Shown in pieces: positions 19,474 to 28,607 of a stretch of DNA of 64,000 bases (the first letter of the stretch is position 1; each line of letters starts with the position of its first letter). Position numbers and translations under genes: made by a program. Source of the DNA: Dinoroseobacter sp049800775 (GTDB lineage Bacteria > Pseudomonadota > Alphaproteobacteria > Rhodobacterales > Rhodobacteraceae); the NCBI RefSeq assembly GCF_049800775.1, contig NZ_JBNAFR010000009.1:1-64000 (forward strand), written 5' to 3'. Below the pieces are notes generated by a model. It was given only the letters and a program-made list of their open reading frames with translations. It searched no databases and was not told the origin of the DNA.

Positions 19474-21437
19474 GCGATCCGGATGCCGATCTGCGCCGTC
19501 TGGCCGAGGCGCACGGGGTCTATACGCGGTTTCACGACCTGCAGGGCCACGAACAGACCGCCGCCCCCGACACCCTACGCGCGCTTCTATCCGCACTGGG
19601 TGTCCCGGCCCGGAGCCCGTCGGACCTGCGCGACAGCCTCGCGGTTCTGAGCGCGCCGGGCCTTGCCGGGCAATTGCCCGATGAACGGATCCTGCTTGCC
19701 GACACGCCCGAGACCCTTGCCTTGCCCGCCCCCTGCGCCTGGGCGCTGATCGACGAACACGGGGCGCTGGCAGCCGAGGGGCGCGGGACGGATACCCTCA
19801 GCCTGCCGAGGCTGGAGATCGGGTACTACACCCTGGCCCTGACGGCCGCCGAATGGCGCAAGGAAATCCGCGTTCTCGTCCGCCCCGACCGGGCCCCCGG
19901 CCACGCGGAGGCCACGGGTCTGACGCAGTGCTGGGGCGTGACCGGCGCGCTCTACGGAGTGCGCAGCGCGCAGAATGGCGGACTGGGCAGCTATGCCGAT
20001 CTCGGCACCCTCGCCGAAGGCCTGGCACGGCACGGTGCGCAGTTTCTCGGGATCAACCCGGTCCATGCCCTGGGCTGGGCAGAAACCGAGATCATCAGCC
20101 CCTATTCCCCCTCCCATCGCGGATTTCTCAACTGCGATCACATTGCGCTGGAGGGCGGGCTGGGTCCCACGCCCGAGGCCGCCCTGATCGACTACCCCGC
20201 GTTTCGTCACGCGCACCGCGCCGCGCTGGAGCCCGCATACGAGGCCGGCAAGGACGACCCGGCCTTTCTGGCCTGGAGGGCCGCTGCCGATCCGGACACC
20301 GAGGCCTTCGCGCAGTTCGAAGCCCTGAGCGAACGGCATGGGGCCGAGACCCATCGCTGGCCCGCCGCCGCCCGCAAACCGGGCCAAGGGGCCGCACGCC
20401 ATGCCGGCGCGCGCGCGGACTTCCACCTCTGGCTGCAATACAAGGCCGAGACCCAGATCCACGCGGCGCAAGGCCGGGCCAAGGGGGCGGGCATGGGGCT
20501 GGGCCTCTATCTCGATCTGGCCGTGGGGCCGCGCCCGGACGGGGCCGAGGTCTGGCTCAACGCGGACACCATTGCCACGGGCGTGACGATCGGCGCGCCG
20601 CCCGACCATCTCAGCCCCGAGGGTCAGTCCTGGGCGCTTGCGGCCCATGCGCCCACGGCGCTGGCCTCCGCCATGTACTTGCCCCTGCGCAAGATCCTTT
20701 GGAACCTGATGTCCACCTGCGGCCTCTTGCGGATCGACCACGCGCTCGGCCTGATGCGGAGCTTCTGGCTCCCCGAGGATGGCAGCCCTGGGGGCTATAT
20801 CACCCAGCCCTATGAGGCCCTGCTCGCGGTGATCAGCATCGAGGCCGCGCGCACGGGCTGCGTCGTGATCGGCGAGGATCTCGGCCTCGTGCCGGACGGC
20901 TTCCGCGACAAGATGCAGGCGGCGGGGCTCTACAGCTATGCGGTCTGGCAGTTCGAGACCGAGGATGATGGCCGCGTGCGCGATACGTCCTCCCTGCCCG
21001 AACAGAGCATGGCCTGCTTCGGCACCCATGACACCCCGACGATCTCCGGCTTCTGGCACGGGGTGGATATCGAATGGTGGCACCGGGTCGGCTGGATGCG
21101 CGCGCCCGAGCGGGCGGAGCGCCACAGCGCCCGCGCCCATCAGCGCGCCGGGCTGCGCGAGGCTTGCGGGCTGGCCCCCTCCGCCCGGTTCGATCAGGTT
21201 CGGGACGGGATCAACCGAGAGCTCGCCGGGGCGCGCTCGGCCATGGTCGCGGTGCAGCTCGATGATGTCTTTGACGTGCAGGAGGCGCAAAACCTCCCCG
21301 GGACGATCGATGCCCATCCCAACTGGCGCCGCCGCCTGCCGGTGGATGTCGCAGAGGTCGAGACCGCGCCCGAGCTGACCGCGACCGCGGCGCGGTTTAA
21401 CGCGCGCGGCACTGCGAAGACCCGCGGGGCTGCCTAG
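19470..21437 (+). CDS. malQ: 4-alpha-glucanotransferase (amylomaltase)
   Basis: 655-residue GH77 disproportionating enzyme that transfers maltodextrin segments and would recycle the short glucans left by GlgX and GlgP. An N-terminal extension of ~140 residues precedes the catalytic core, as in the long bacterial MalQ type. Core motifs are SPYSPSHRGFLNCDHIAL, LLRIDHALGL with nucleophile Asp423, VIGEDLGLVP with acid Glu469 and FGTHDTPTISGFW. It closes the operon; its end is 16 bases from the convergent nrdJ gene. A phosphoglucomutase, often in such clusters, is not present here. Confidence 0.92.
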   Translation: MSDPDADLRRLAEAHGVYTRFHDLQGHEQTAAPDTLRALLSALGVPARSPSDLRDSLAVLSAPGLAGQLPDERILLADTPETLALPAPCAWALIDEHGALAAEGRGTDTLSLPRLEIGYYTLALTAAEWRKEIRVLVRPDRAPGHAEATGLTQCWGVTGALYGVRSAQNGGLGSYADLGTLAEGLARHGAQFLGINPVHALGWAETEIISPYSPSHRGFLNCDHIALEGGLGPTPEAALIDYPAFRHAHRAALEPAYEAGKDDPAFLAWRAAADPDTEAFAQFEALSERHGAETHRWPAAARKPGQGAARHAGARADFHLWLQYKAETQIHAAQGRAKGAGMGLGLYLDLAVGPRPDGAEVWLNADTIATGVTIGAPPDHLSPEGQSWALAAHAPTALASAMYLPLRKILWNLMSTCGLLRIDHALGLMRSFWLPEDGSPGGYITQPYEALLAVISIEAARTGCVVIGEDLGLVPDGFRDKMQAAGLYSYAVWQFETEDDGRVRDTSSLPEQSMACFGTHDTPTISGFWHGVDIEWWHRVGWMRAPERAERHSARAHQRAGLREACGLAPSARFDQVRDGINRELAGARSAMVAVQLDDVFDVQEAQNLPGTIDAHPNWRRRLPVDVAEVETAPELTATAARFNARGTAKTRGAA

Positions 21438-21453
21438 GTCCTGCGCAGCACCG

Positions 21454-23745
21454 TCAGCCGCATTTCGAGAAGCCGCAATCGGCGCAGGTGTTGCACCCCT
21501 CGACCATGCGCAGCGCGAAGGATCCGCAATTGGGGCAGGACGGGCCGCGCGGGGCTTCGCCCACGGCGACGACCTCGGCATGGGGATCGGTTTTCAACCC
21601 CATCCCTTCGCCCTCGATGAAGCCGGTGGCGATCATGTGGCGCTCGATCACGCTGCCGATGGCCGCGAGGATCGACGGGACATATTTGCCATCCATCCAG
21701 GCACCGCCCCGGGGATCGAACACGGCCTTGAGCTCTTCGACGACGAAGGACACATCCCCCCCGCGCCGGAACACCGCCGACACCATGCGGGTGAGGGCCA
21801 CGGTCCAGGCGAAATGCTCCATGTTCTTGGAGTTGATGAAGACCTCAAAAGGCCGCCGATGCCCATTGATCACCACATCGTTGATCGTGATGTAGATCGC
21901 GTGATCGGTCAGCGGCCATTTCACCTTGTAGGTCTGCCCCTCCAGCGCCTGCGGACGGTCCAGCGGGTCCGAGATATAGACCACATCACCATCGAGCCGC
22001 GCCTCCGAGACAGGTTTGACCTCGCCGCTGTCCTCCGCCGTCGCCGGGCTTTCCGACACACTCAGAACCGAGCCCGTCACCGCGTTCGGGCGGTAGGTGG
22101 TGCAGCCTTTGCAGCCCTGATCCCAGGCCGCCATATAGACGTCCTTGAAAGCATCAAAGCTGATATCCTCGGGGCAGTTGATGGTTTTCGAGATCGACGA
22201 GTCGACCCATTTCTGGGCGGCGGCCTGCATGCGGACATGGTCCTGCGGGGCAAGCGTCTGGGCGTTGACGAAGTAGTCCGGCAGCGGCGCATCCCCTTTC
22301 AGGTCGCGCCACATCTGCACCGCGTAATCGACCACTTCCTCCTCGGTGCGCGAGCCATCCTTCTGCAGGACCTTGCGCGTGTAGGAATAGGCAAAGACCG
22401 GCTCGATGCCGGAGCTGACATTCCCGGCATAAAGGCTGATCGTCCCGGTCGGCGCGATCGAGGTCAGCAGAGCGTTGCGGATCCCGTGTTCGGCAATCTC
22501 GGCACGCACGTCCTCATCCATGGCCTGCATCGTGCCTGACAGCAGATAGGCCTCCGCATCAAAGAGCGGAAAGGCGCCCTTTTCGCGTGCCAATTGCACC
22601 GACGCCCGGTACGCGGCGCGGGCGATCGCGTGCAACCAGTGCTCGGTCTGACGCGCCGCCTCCTCGGAACCATAGCGCAGCCCGAGCATCAGCAGCGCAT
22701 CCGCGAGGCCCGTCACCCCGAGCCCGATCCGGCGCTTGGCGCGCGCCTCGGCCGCCTGTGCCTCCAGCGGGAAACGCGAAGCATCGACCACATTGTCCAT
22801 CATCCGCACAGCGGTGGCGACCAACCCGTCGAGCTCCGCCCCGTTCAGCTCGGCCGCCCCCGTAAAGGGCTCCGAGACCAGCCGCGCGAGGTTGATCGAT
22901 CCCAACAGACAGGCGCCATAGGGCGGCAAGGGCTGCTCCCCACAAGGATTCGTCGCGGCAATCGTCTCGCAATAGCTCAGGTTGTTCGCCGCATTGATCC
23001 GGTCGATGAAAATCACCCCGGGCTCGGCATAATCATAAGTCGCCTGCATGATCCGGTTCCACAGATCCCGCGCCTGCACGGTCTTGTAGACCTTGCCGTC
23101 AAAGACCAGATCCCAGGACCCATCGGACTTCACCGCCTCCATGAAAGGGTCCGTTACCAGAACCGAGACGTTGAACATCCGCAACCGCGCCGGATCGGAC
23201 TTGGCTGCGATGAACTCTTCCACATCCGGATGATCACACCGCATGGTCGCCATCATCGCCCCGCGTCGCGAGCCTGCGGACATGATCGTGCGGCACATGG
23301 CATCCCAGACATCCATGAATGACAGCGGCCCCGAGGCATCCGCCGCGACGCCCTTGACCACGGCCCCCTTGGGCCGGATGGTCGAGAAATCATAGCCGAT
23401 CCCGCCGCCCTGCTGCATGGTCAGCGCGGCCTCTTTGAGCCCCTCGAAAATCCCGCCCATATCGTCGGGAACGGTGCCCATCACAAAGCAGTTGAAAAGG
23501 GTCACGGACCGCTCGGTCCCGGCCCCTGCCGTGATCCGCCCGGCGGGCAGGAACTTGAAATCCTCAAGCGCGGCATAGAATTTCGGCTCCCAGGCCCCTG
23601 GCTCCGCCTCGACCTCGGCCAGTGACCGCGCGATCCGGCGCCAGCTATCCTCGACCGTGGTGTCGAGCGGCGTGCCGTCCGCCTCCTTGAAGCGGTATTT
23701 CATGTCCCAGATCGTTTCGGAGATAGGCGCGGAAAAACGAGTCAT
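21454..23745 (-). CDS. nrdJ: Vitamin B12-dependent (class II) ribonucleotide reductase
   Basis: 763 residues; reduces ribonucleotides with an adenosylcobalamin-generated thiyl radical, with no need for oxygen. Motifs: FLPAGRITAGAGTERSVTLF, FNCFVMGTV with an active-site Cys, QQGGGIGYDFSTIRPKGA, and NPCGEQPLPPYGACLLGSIN with the radical-site Cys-Glu. The C-terminus is a Cys cluster (CPNCGSF, CNTCADCGFSKCG), probably zinc-binding and the redox tail of this subfamily. A candidate NrdR-like box is upstream. B12 supply is hinted at by the cobinamide kinase gene at 62.4 kb. Confidence 0.93.
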   Translation of the reverse strand: MTRFSAPISETIWDMKYRFKEADGTPLDTTVEDSWRRIARSLAEVEAEPGAWEPKFYAALEDFKFLPAGRITAGAGTERSVTLFNCFVMGTVPDDMGGIFEGLKEAALTMQQGGGIGYDFSTIRPKGAVVKGVAADASGPLSFMDVWDAMCRTIMSAGSRRGAMMATMRCDHPDVEEFIAAKSDPARLRMFNVSVLVTDPFMEAVKSDGSWDLVFDGKVYKTVQARDLWNRIMQATYDYAEPGVIFIDRINAANNLSYCETIAATNPCGEQPLPPYGACLLGSINLARLVSEPFTGAAELNGAELDGLVATAVRMMDNVVDASRFPLEAQAAEARAKRRIGLGVTGLADALLMLGLRYGSEEAARQTEHWLHAIARAAYRASVQLAREKGAFPLFDAEAYLLSGTMQAMDEDVRAEIAEHGIRNALLTSIAPTGTISLYAGNVSSGIEPVFAYSYTRKVLQKDGSRTEEEVVDYAVQMWRDLKGDAPLPDYFVNAQTLAPQDHVRMQAAAQKWVDSSISKTINCPEDISFDAFKDVYMAAWDQGCKGCTTYRPNAVTGSVLSVSESPATAEDSGEVKPVSEARLDGDVVYISDPLDRPQALEGQTYKVKWPLTDHAIYITINDVVINGHRRPFEVFINSKNMEHFAWTVALTRMVSAVFRRGGDVSFVVEELKAVFDPRGGAWMDGKYVPSILAAIGSVIERHMIATGFIEGEGMGLKTDPHAEVVAVGEAPRGPSCPNCGSFALRMVEGCNTCADCGFSKCG

Positions 23746-23831
23746 GGCAGCGATTCCCTATGTGCAGCAGCCTCGTAATATACCGCAACATCCGCAGGAG
23801 ACACAACAGGTTGCAGCGCGGTCTGTCTGCT

Positions 23832-23847
23832 CTACGATATACGGTGT
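23832..23847. promoter_or_regulatory. Candidate NrdR box upstream of nrdJ
   Basis: This 16-base site (CTACGATATACGGTGT) matches 11 of 16 positions of the NrdR consensus ACACTATATATAGTGT. It lies ~87 bases upstream of nrdJ in the 141-base divergent region. NrdR sites usually come in pairs; a convincing partner at the right helical spacing was not found, so the call is tentative. Confidence 0.3.
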
Positions 23848-23886
23848 GTCGCGACCCGTTCTGGGGACGAATCTGGGGATAAGCCT

Positions 23887-24318
23887 GTGGAAAAGACTGT
23901 CCATCTCATCAAACTCTGCGTGGGCGCCGAGAAAGTCGAGGATCTGACCAATTGGCAGGCCTCCGCACGGGCCAAGGGGCCCGACGGCCTGCCGCGCCAT
24001 GTGACCCGCATGTGGCCCAAACGCAGCGACGAGATTCTCAATGGCGGCTCGATCTACTGGGTGTTCAAGGGCATCGTTCTGGCCCGGCAACGGATCCTGC
24101 GACTGGACGAAGTGGTGGGCGCCGATGGCATCATCCGCTGCGGGATCGTATTGGATCCGGAGGTCCACCGGACCGAGGCCGCCCCGAAACGCCCCTTCCA
24201 GGGCTGGCGCTACCTCACCCCGCAGGACGCCCCGGCCGATCTCAGCAGCGCCAAGCGCCGCGAAGAAACCCTGCCCCCCAAGCTCGAGATGGCGCTGGCT
24301 GAGATAGGGGTACGCTGA
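23887..24318 (+). CDS. DUF1489 family protein
   Basis: 143-residue conserved alphaproteobacterial protein of unknown function. The family hallmarks are the start TVHLIKLCVGAEKVEDLTNW, the H-x-TRMWPKR segment and GSIYWVFKG. It is predicted cytosolic, with no signal peptide or membrane helix. The start is GTG at 23887 (CTGTGGAAAAG) since no upstream ATG is in frame. It is divergent from nrdJ. Confidence 0.8.
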   Translation: MEKTVHLIKLCVGAEKVEDLTNWQASARAKGPDGLPRHVTRMWPKRSDEILNGGSIYWVFKGIVLARQRILRLDEVVGADGIIRCGIVLDPEVHRTEAAPKRPFQGWRYLTPQDAPADLSSAKRREETLPPKLEMALAEIGVR

Positions 24319-24324
24319 GACCGT

Positions 24325-24864
24325 TCAGCCGCCCTTCGGGCAGCGCGGTTTCGGACGACCGGCTGTTGCATATGCCAAGGCCAGGACGATCTCGTCCGGG
24401 CGCGGACCGTCGGGGACAGATACAGTCATCGTGTCGAAATGGTCGAAAGACCAGGCATCGTCCTTGTGACCGAGCGGCAGGTCGATGGCGGTGCCCATCG
24501 CCGCCAGCTTCACATTCGACGGGATCACCGCAGCCCCACCTTCCGACGCCGCCCGCATTGGCGCTCCGAGCCGGGGATGCACAACCGCGCCGCCATGCTC
24601 CATATCGCCGGCGACACCAACGAGGGCTGCCTTTCCATAGCTCACGGCGGGCGCGCCCAGCGCGGCGACTGCCTCGGCGGCGAGAAGCGCGCCCGCGTCG
24701 GCGCCCAAAGCAAAAAGCGGCGTCAGATCTTCAAACACCTGCCCCGCCAGCGGATTTCGAAGCACTGCCAGCGCCGCCACGCGCACCACAGGAGAACACG
24801 GCGTTCCCATGGGGTCGGTCCGTATCACCTCGCGCAGCAGAAGTGTCTTTCTGAGCTCGTCCAT
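24325..24864 (-). CDS. AA_synth (PF06684-type) family protein
   Basis: 179 residues resembling the small 'amino acid synthesis' family found in proteobacteria, whose biochemical role is not established. Visible family features: VRVAALAVLRNPLAGQVFEDL, SYGKAALVGVAGDMEHGGA, HPRLGAPMRAA, then GTAIDLPLGHKDDAW and the C-terminal ALAYATAGRPKPR. The ATG at 24864 is preferred over the upstream in-frame start at 24942 because AGGAGG precedes it at the right distance. It is in line with, and 31 bases downstream of, the Cds1-like gene. Confidence 0.75.
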   Translation of the reverse strand: MDELRKTLLLREVIRTDPMGTPCSPVVRVAALAVLRNPLAGQVFEDLTPLFALGADAGALLAAEAVAALGAPAVSYGKAALVGVAGDMEHGGAVVHPRLGAPMRAASEGGAAVIPSNVKLAAMGTAIDLPLGHKDDAWSFDHFDTMTVSVPDGPRPDEIVLALAYATAGRPKPRCPKGG

Positions 24865-24895
24865 GATACCTCCTCTGCGGTGTGTGCGGCCTGCG

Positions 24896-25936
24896 TCAGG
24901 ACCAGCGATCCAGTTCACCCAACGGGCCCGAAAGATCGCCAAACTCCGCCGCGACCCAGTCCGGGTTGTGGTACGTGTTCAGATACCGCTCCCCCCCGTC
25001 GCACATCACCGTCACGATGGACCCACGCTTGCCCGCCGCCTGCATCTCGCCCGCGATCTCGAGCGCGCCCCAAAGGTTTGTCCCCGTGGAACCGCCGACC
25101 TTGCGCCCGATCTGTTCGGACAGCCACAGGGTCGTGGCAACCGAGGCCGCATCGGGCACCTGTCGCATGGCGTCGATCACATCGGGCTGGAAAGATTTCT
25201 CGACCTTGGGCCGCCCAATCCCCTCGATCCGGCTGGAACAGGCCCGGGTCAGCGTCGCGTCGCGCTGGGTATAGCTGTCGAAAAACACCGAATTCTCGGG
25301 ATCGACCACCACCAGCCGCGTCGCGTGCCCGCAATAGCGGATATAGCGTCCCAGGGTGGCGGAGGTGCCGCCAGTCCCGGCGCTCATCACCAGCACCGAA
25401 GGCACCGGAAAACGCTCCCGCGCCATCTGGCGGAAAATGCTCTCGGCGATGTTGTTATTGCCGCGCCAATCCGTGGCCCGCTCCGCATAGAGGAACTGGT
25501 CCATGAAGTACCCGCCGCTCTCGGCGGCGAGCGTGGTGGCCGCGTCATGCATCTCGGGCGCGCTCTCCACGAAATGGCACTGCCCGCCATAGCGGGTGAT
25601 CTCGGCGATCTTGCTGGGCGCGGTCTTGCGCGGCATCACCGCGACGAAGGGCAGGCCCAGCATCTTGGCGAAATAGGCCTCCGAGACGGCGGTGCTGCCG
25701 GAAGACGCCTCGATCACCGGGCGTTCGGGCGCGAGCTTGCCATTGCACAGGGCATAGAGGAACAGCGACCGCGCCAGCCGGTGTTTCAGGCTGCCCGTCG
25801 GGTGGGTGCTCTCATCCTTGAGGTAGATGTCCACATCGTACAGGGCGGGCAGCTCGAGCTTGAACAGATGGGTATCGGCGGAGCGTTGGAAATCCGCCTC
25901 GATCTTGCGGACGGCCTCATGCACCCAGGCGCTCAT
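24896..25936 (-). CDS. PLP-dependent cysteine synthase family protein (Cds1-like cysteine desulfhydrase)
   Basis: 346 residues, fold type II PLP enzyme. The PLP lysine is in STHPTGSLKHRLARSLF (about residue 51) and the phosphate-binding glycine loop is SAGTGGTSATLGRY. An ASSGSTAVSEAYFAK substrate loop is also seen. Length and C-terminal sequence (GTNLWGALEIAGEMQ, VTVMCDGGERYLNTY) fit the Mycobacterium Cds1 group of L-cysteine desulfhydrases better than CysK/CysM. It would release sulfide and pyruvate from cysteine, but cysteine synthase or cystathionine beta-synthase-like activity cannot be excluded. It lies 3 bases downstream of panC, so is likely cotranscribed. Confidence 0.78.
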   Translation of the reverse strand: MSAWVHEAVRKIEADFQRSADTHLFKLELPALYDVDIYLKDESTHPTGSLKHRLARSLFLYALCNGKLAPERPVIEASSGSTAVSEAYFAKMLGLPFVAVMPRKTAPSKIAEITRYGGQCHFVESAPEMHDAATTLAAESGGYFMDQFLYAERATDWRGNNNIAESIFRQMARERFPVPSVLVMSAGTGGTSATLGRYIRYCGHATRLVVVDPENSVFFDSYTQRDATLTRACSSRIEGIGRPKVEKSFQPDVIDAMRQVPDAASVATTLWLSEQIGRKVGGSTGTNLWGALEIAGEMQAAGKRGSIVTVMCDGGERYLNTYHNPDWVAAEFGDLSGPLGELDRWS

Positions 25937-25939
25937 GAC

Positions 25940-26785
25940 CTATCTCACCGCCACATTGTCGATCAGTCGCGCGCCCCCGAGCTTAGCGGCCACGAAGACA
26001 CGCGCCGTGCCCGGCTTGGGCGCCTCGACGATCTGCAGCGTCGTGGCGTCCCGGCATTCGAGGTAATCCACCGTCTTGAACCCGAGGCCCAGCACATCCT
26101 TGGCCGCCGTATAGCAGACCCCCGAAGCGCCGTGCCCATGGGCGATCCGCGCCGCCGCGTTGCGCAGGATCTTGTGCATCCCCGGCGCGATGGCGCGTTC
26201 TTCCTCGGTCAGGTACGCGTTGCGCGAGCTGAGCGCGAGCCCGTCCTCGGCCCGCACCGTGGGAATGCCGATCACCTCGGTGGGGAAGTTCAAGTCGCGC
26301 GCCATCTGCCGGACGACGGCGAGCTGCTGCCAGTCTTTTTGCCCGAAATAGGCGCGATCCGCCTGACCCAGATTGAACAGTTTGGTGACCACTTGTGTGA
26401 CCCCGTCGAAATGCCCCGGGCGCGTCTGTCCGCAGAGCATATCCGTCAGCCCGCCGACCTTGACCGTGGTGCTGAAGCCATCGGGATACATGATCTCGCG
26501 CGTCGGCGAGAAGACCACGTCCACCCCGGCCTCGCGCAGCATTTGCAGATCCGCGTCGAACGTGTCGGGATAGGCGTCCAGATCCTCGTTCGCGCCGAAC
26601 TGCGTCGGGTTCACGAAGATCGTCACCACGACCTTGGCGCATTCCTCGCGCGCCGCCGCCACCAGCGCCATATGCCCCGCATGGAGCGCGCCCATGGTCG
26701 GCACCAGCCCCACGCTCTGGCCCGCGCGCCGCCACATACCCTGCAACATCCGCAGGGAGGCCACATCCCGGATCACGTCAGTCAT
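25940..26785 (-). CDS. panC: Pantothenate synthetase
   Basis: 281 residues; ATP-dependent condensation of pantoate with beta-alanine. The HIGH-like nucleotide motif is VPTMGALHAGHMALV (near residue 30). FVNPTQFGANEDLDAYPDT, KLFNLGQADRAYFGQKDWQQ and SSRNAYLTEEER are all family motifs. The ATG at 26785 gives MTDVIRDVASLR and has GGAG upstream. It overlaps the hisG end by eight bases. Its usual partner panB lies 20 kb away at 45.6 kb. Confidence 0.93.
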   Translation of the reverse strand: MTDVIRDVASLRMLQGMWRRAGQSVGLVPTMGALHAGHMALVAAAREECAKVVVTIFVNPTQFGANEDLDAYPDTFDADLQMLREAGVDVVFSPTREIMYPDGFSTTVKVGGLTDMLCGQTRPGHFDGVTQVVTKLFNLGQADRAYFGQKDWQQLAVVRQMARDLNFPTEVIGIPTVRAEDGLALSSRNAYLTEEERAIAPGMHKILRNAAARIAHGHGASGVCYTAAKDVLGLGFKTVDYLECRDATTLQIVEAPKPGTARVFVAAKLGGARLIDNVAVR

Positions 26786-27500
26786 GGAACACTCCATCCG
26801 TCACGTCGTCGCGCCCCAGTGCCGTGCCCAGCGCCTGTAGCGCCGCTCGCGCCGTAGCGTCCCAAGGCGCCATGCGCGACGCGAACAGGGTCGCCTGCGA
26901 GCGCAGCACCGGCTCACCCTTGAGGATCTTAAGGTGATTGGCGCGCAAAGTCTCGCCGGTCGAGGTAATGTCGGCAATCGCCTCGGCGGTCAGGTTCGCC
27001 ACCGTGCCCTCGGTCGCGCCCTGGCTGTCGACAAGCTGGTAATCGGCGACGCCATGCCCGCTCAGATGGGCATGGACGAGACGGTGATACTTCGTGGCGA
27101 TGCGCAGCCGGAACCCGTGATTGGCACGGAACTGCGCGGCCACCGCGTCGAGATCGTCGAGCGTTTCCACATCGACCCAGCAGCGCGGCACCGCGAGGAT
27201 CAGATCCGCATGGCCAAAGCCCAGCGCCTCGAGGCTGCGGACCTGCCGCATCCAGTCGGGCAGCTTCTCCTGCACGAGATCCGTGCCGGTCACGCCCAGA
27301 TGAATGCGCCCGGCGGCCAGCTCGCGCGGGATCTCCCCCGCCGAGAGCAGCACGAGCGAAACGTTGTCGAGCCCGTCCACCGCCCCCGCATATTCCCGAT
27401 CCGACCCGGTCCGGCGCAGGGTCACGCCATGCTTGCCGAACCAGTCGAAGGTCTTTTCCATCAGCCGCCCCTTGGACGGCACGCCGAGCTTCAGGGTCAT
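26778..27500 (-). CDS. hisG: ATP phosphoribosyltransferase, short form (catalytic subunit)
   Basis: 240 residues; first step of histidine biosynthesis, joining PRPP and ATP. The sequence begins LKLGVPSKGRLMEKTFDWF and includes GVTGTDLVQEK and the TGETLRANHLKILKG stretch with the PRPP-binding region (SQGATEGTVANL). The short form lacks the C-terminal regulatory domain and needs HisZ, which is the gene directly upstream and overlaps it by four bases. Confidence 0.94.
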   Translation of the reverse strand: MTLKLGVPSKGRLMEKTFDWFGKHGVTLRRTGSDREYAGAVDGLDNVSLVLLSAGEIPRELAAGRIHLGVTGTDLVQEKLPDWMRQVRSLEALGFGHADLILAVPRCWVDVETLDDLDAVAAQFRANHGFRLRIATKYHRLVHAHLSGHGVADYQLVDSQGATEGTVANLTAEAIADITSTGETLRANHLKILKGEPVLRSQATLFASRMAPWDATARAALQALGTALGRDDVTDGVFHD

Positions 27501-28603
27501 CGCAGAGCCTCCTCAAGCGCGGCGACGAGACCGGGGCGGATCACCCCGCCCACCGCCGGGATCGCCCGGCCCTGGCCCAGAACCGAGGTCAGCGCATCAT
27601 AGCGCCCGCCCGAGGCCACCGGCGCCATATGGGGCCGTGCGCGCGAAAAGATGCCAAAGACGAACCCGTCATAATATTCCAGCGAAGCGCGCCCATAGGT
27701 GCCATCGAATTCCAGCGCCGCCGGATCCTCGCCCCGGGCCGACAAGGCCTCCAGCCGGGCCTCCATCTGGTCGAGCGCCGGGGTCAGCGTCGGAAGATCC
27801 ACCGCGAGATCCCGCAACCGCTCCAGCGCGTTCGGGGCGCTCTCGCGCAGGCGCGAGATATCCTCAAGCACCGAGACCTCCGCCGCCGGGATCGGCGCCG
27901 TGTCCTGATCCGCGCGCAACCGGTCGATACGGGCGGTGATCTCCTCGGGGCTGCGCCGGCCCATATCCGGGCCATTGGCGGCAAGCACAGCGGCGACGCC
28001 CTTCTCGGCCACCTCCGTGACCAGCGCGGCGCGGCCCTCGGGTTCGGGCAACTGCCCGCCAAACCGGCTCAGCAGCGCGCGGAACCGGCGCGGGCGCCAA
28101 ATATGGCGCAGCAGGGCCGCCCGACGCTCGGGCGTGGTGGTCAACCCGACAATGGCCGCGCGCAGAATGCCGATATCGCCGATCACCGCCCGGGTTGGCA
28201 GATGCGCCAGCTGCACGCGCAACAGGGCAAAGACCTCGGCATCTGCGGCGGCTGGGTCATGGCCGTCAAACACCTCGTAGCCCGCCTGCAGGAACTCGCG
28301 CGGGCGCTCGACACCTGCGGCCTGTTTGCGAAAGACCTCGCCCATATAGGCGTAGCGCGCGGGCTCGGCCCCCTCGCTCATGTGCATTTGCACGACGGGC
28401 ACCGTGAAATCCGGGCGCAGCATCTGCTCGCCCCGCACCGCATCGGCGGTAACATAGGCCCGGTGCCGGATCGTCTCGCCATAAAGATCGAGGAGCGTTT
28501 CGGCAGGCTGCAGGATATCCGCATCCACCGGAGCCGCCCCCGCCGCTTGGAATGCCGAGAAGAGCCGCGCGCCGACCGCACGATCCGCTTGGGAAATGGT
28601 CAT
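27497..28603 (-). CDS. hisZ: ATP phosphoribosyltransferase regulatory subunit
   Basis: 368 residues of the HisRS-paralogous regulatory subunit needed by short-form HisG. Class II synthetase-like features are seen (MLRPDFTVPVVQMHMSEG, YMGEVFRKQAAGVERPREFLQAGYEVF, and the C-terminal RASLEYYDGFVFGIFSR, ASGGRYDAL). It is not a tRNA synthetase. It lies between hisS and hisG with 4-base gap and 4-base overlap respectively. Confidence 0.93.
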   Translation of the reverse strand: MTISQADRAVGARLFSAFQAAGAAPVDADILQPAETLLDLYGETIRHRAYVTADAVRGEQMLRPDFTVPVVQMHMSEGAEPARYAYMGEVFRKQAAGVERPREFLQAGYEVFDGHDPAAADAEVFALLRVQLAHLPTRAVIGDIGILRAAIVGLTTTPERRAALLRHIWRPRRFRALLSRFGGQLPEPEGRAALVTEVAEKGVAAVLAANGPDMGRRSPEEITARIDRLRADQDTAPIPAAEVSVLEDISRLRESAPNALERLRDLAVDLPTLTPALDQMEARLEALSARGEDPAALEFDGTYGRASLEYYDGFVFGIFSRARPHMAPVASGGRYDALTSVLGQGRAIPAVGGVIRPGLVAALEEALR

Positions 28604-28607
28604 GGCA

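Noticed and set aside
23768..23785. Second NrdR box
   Set aside because: Only about 8 of 16 matches and spacing of roughly 60 bases, not the ~31 expected.
23746..23886. Cobalamin riboswitch in front of nrdJ
   Set aside because: The 141-base region is too short and lacks a B12-box; the same is true for the 114 bases before cobU.
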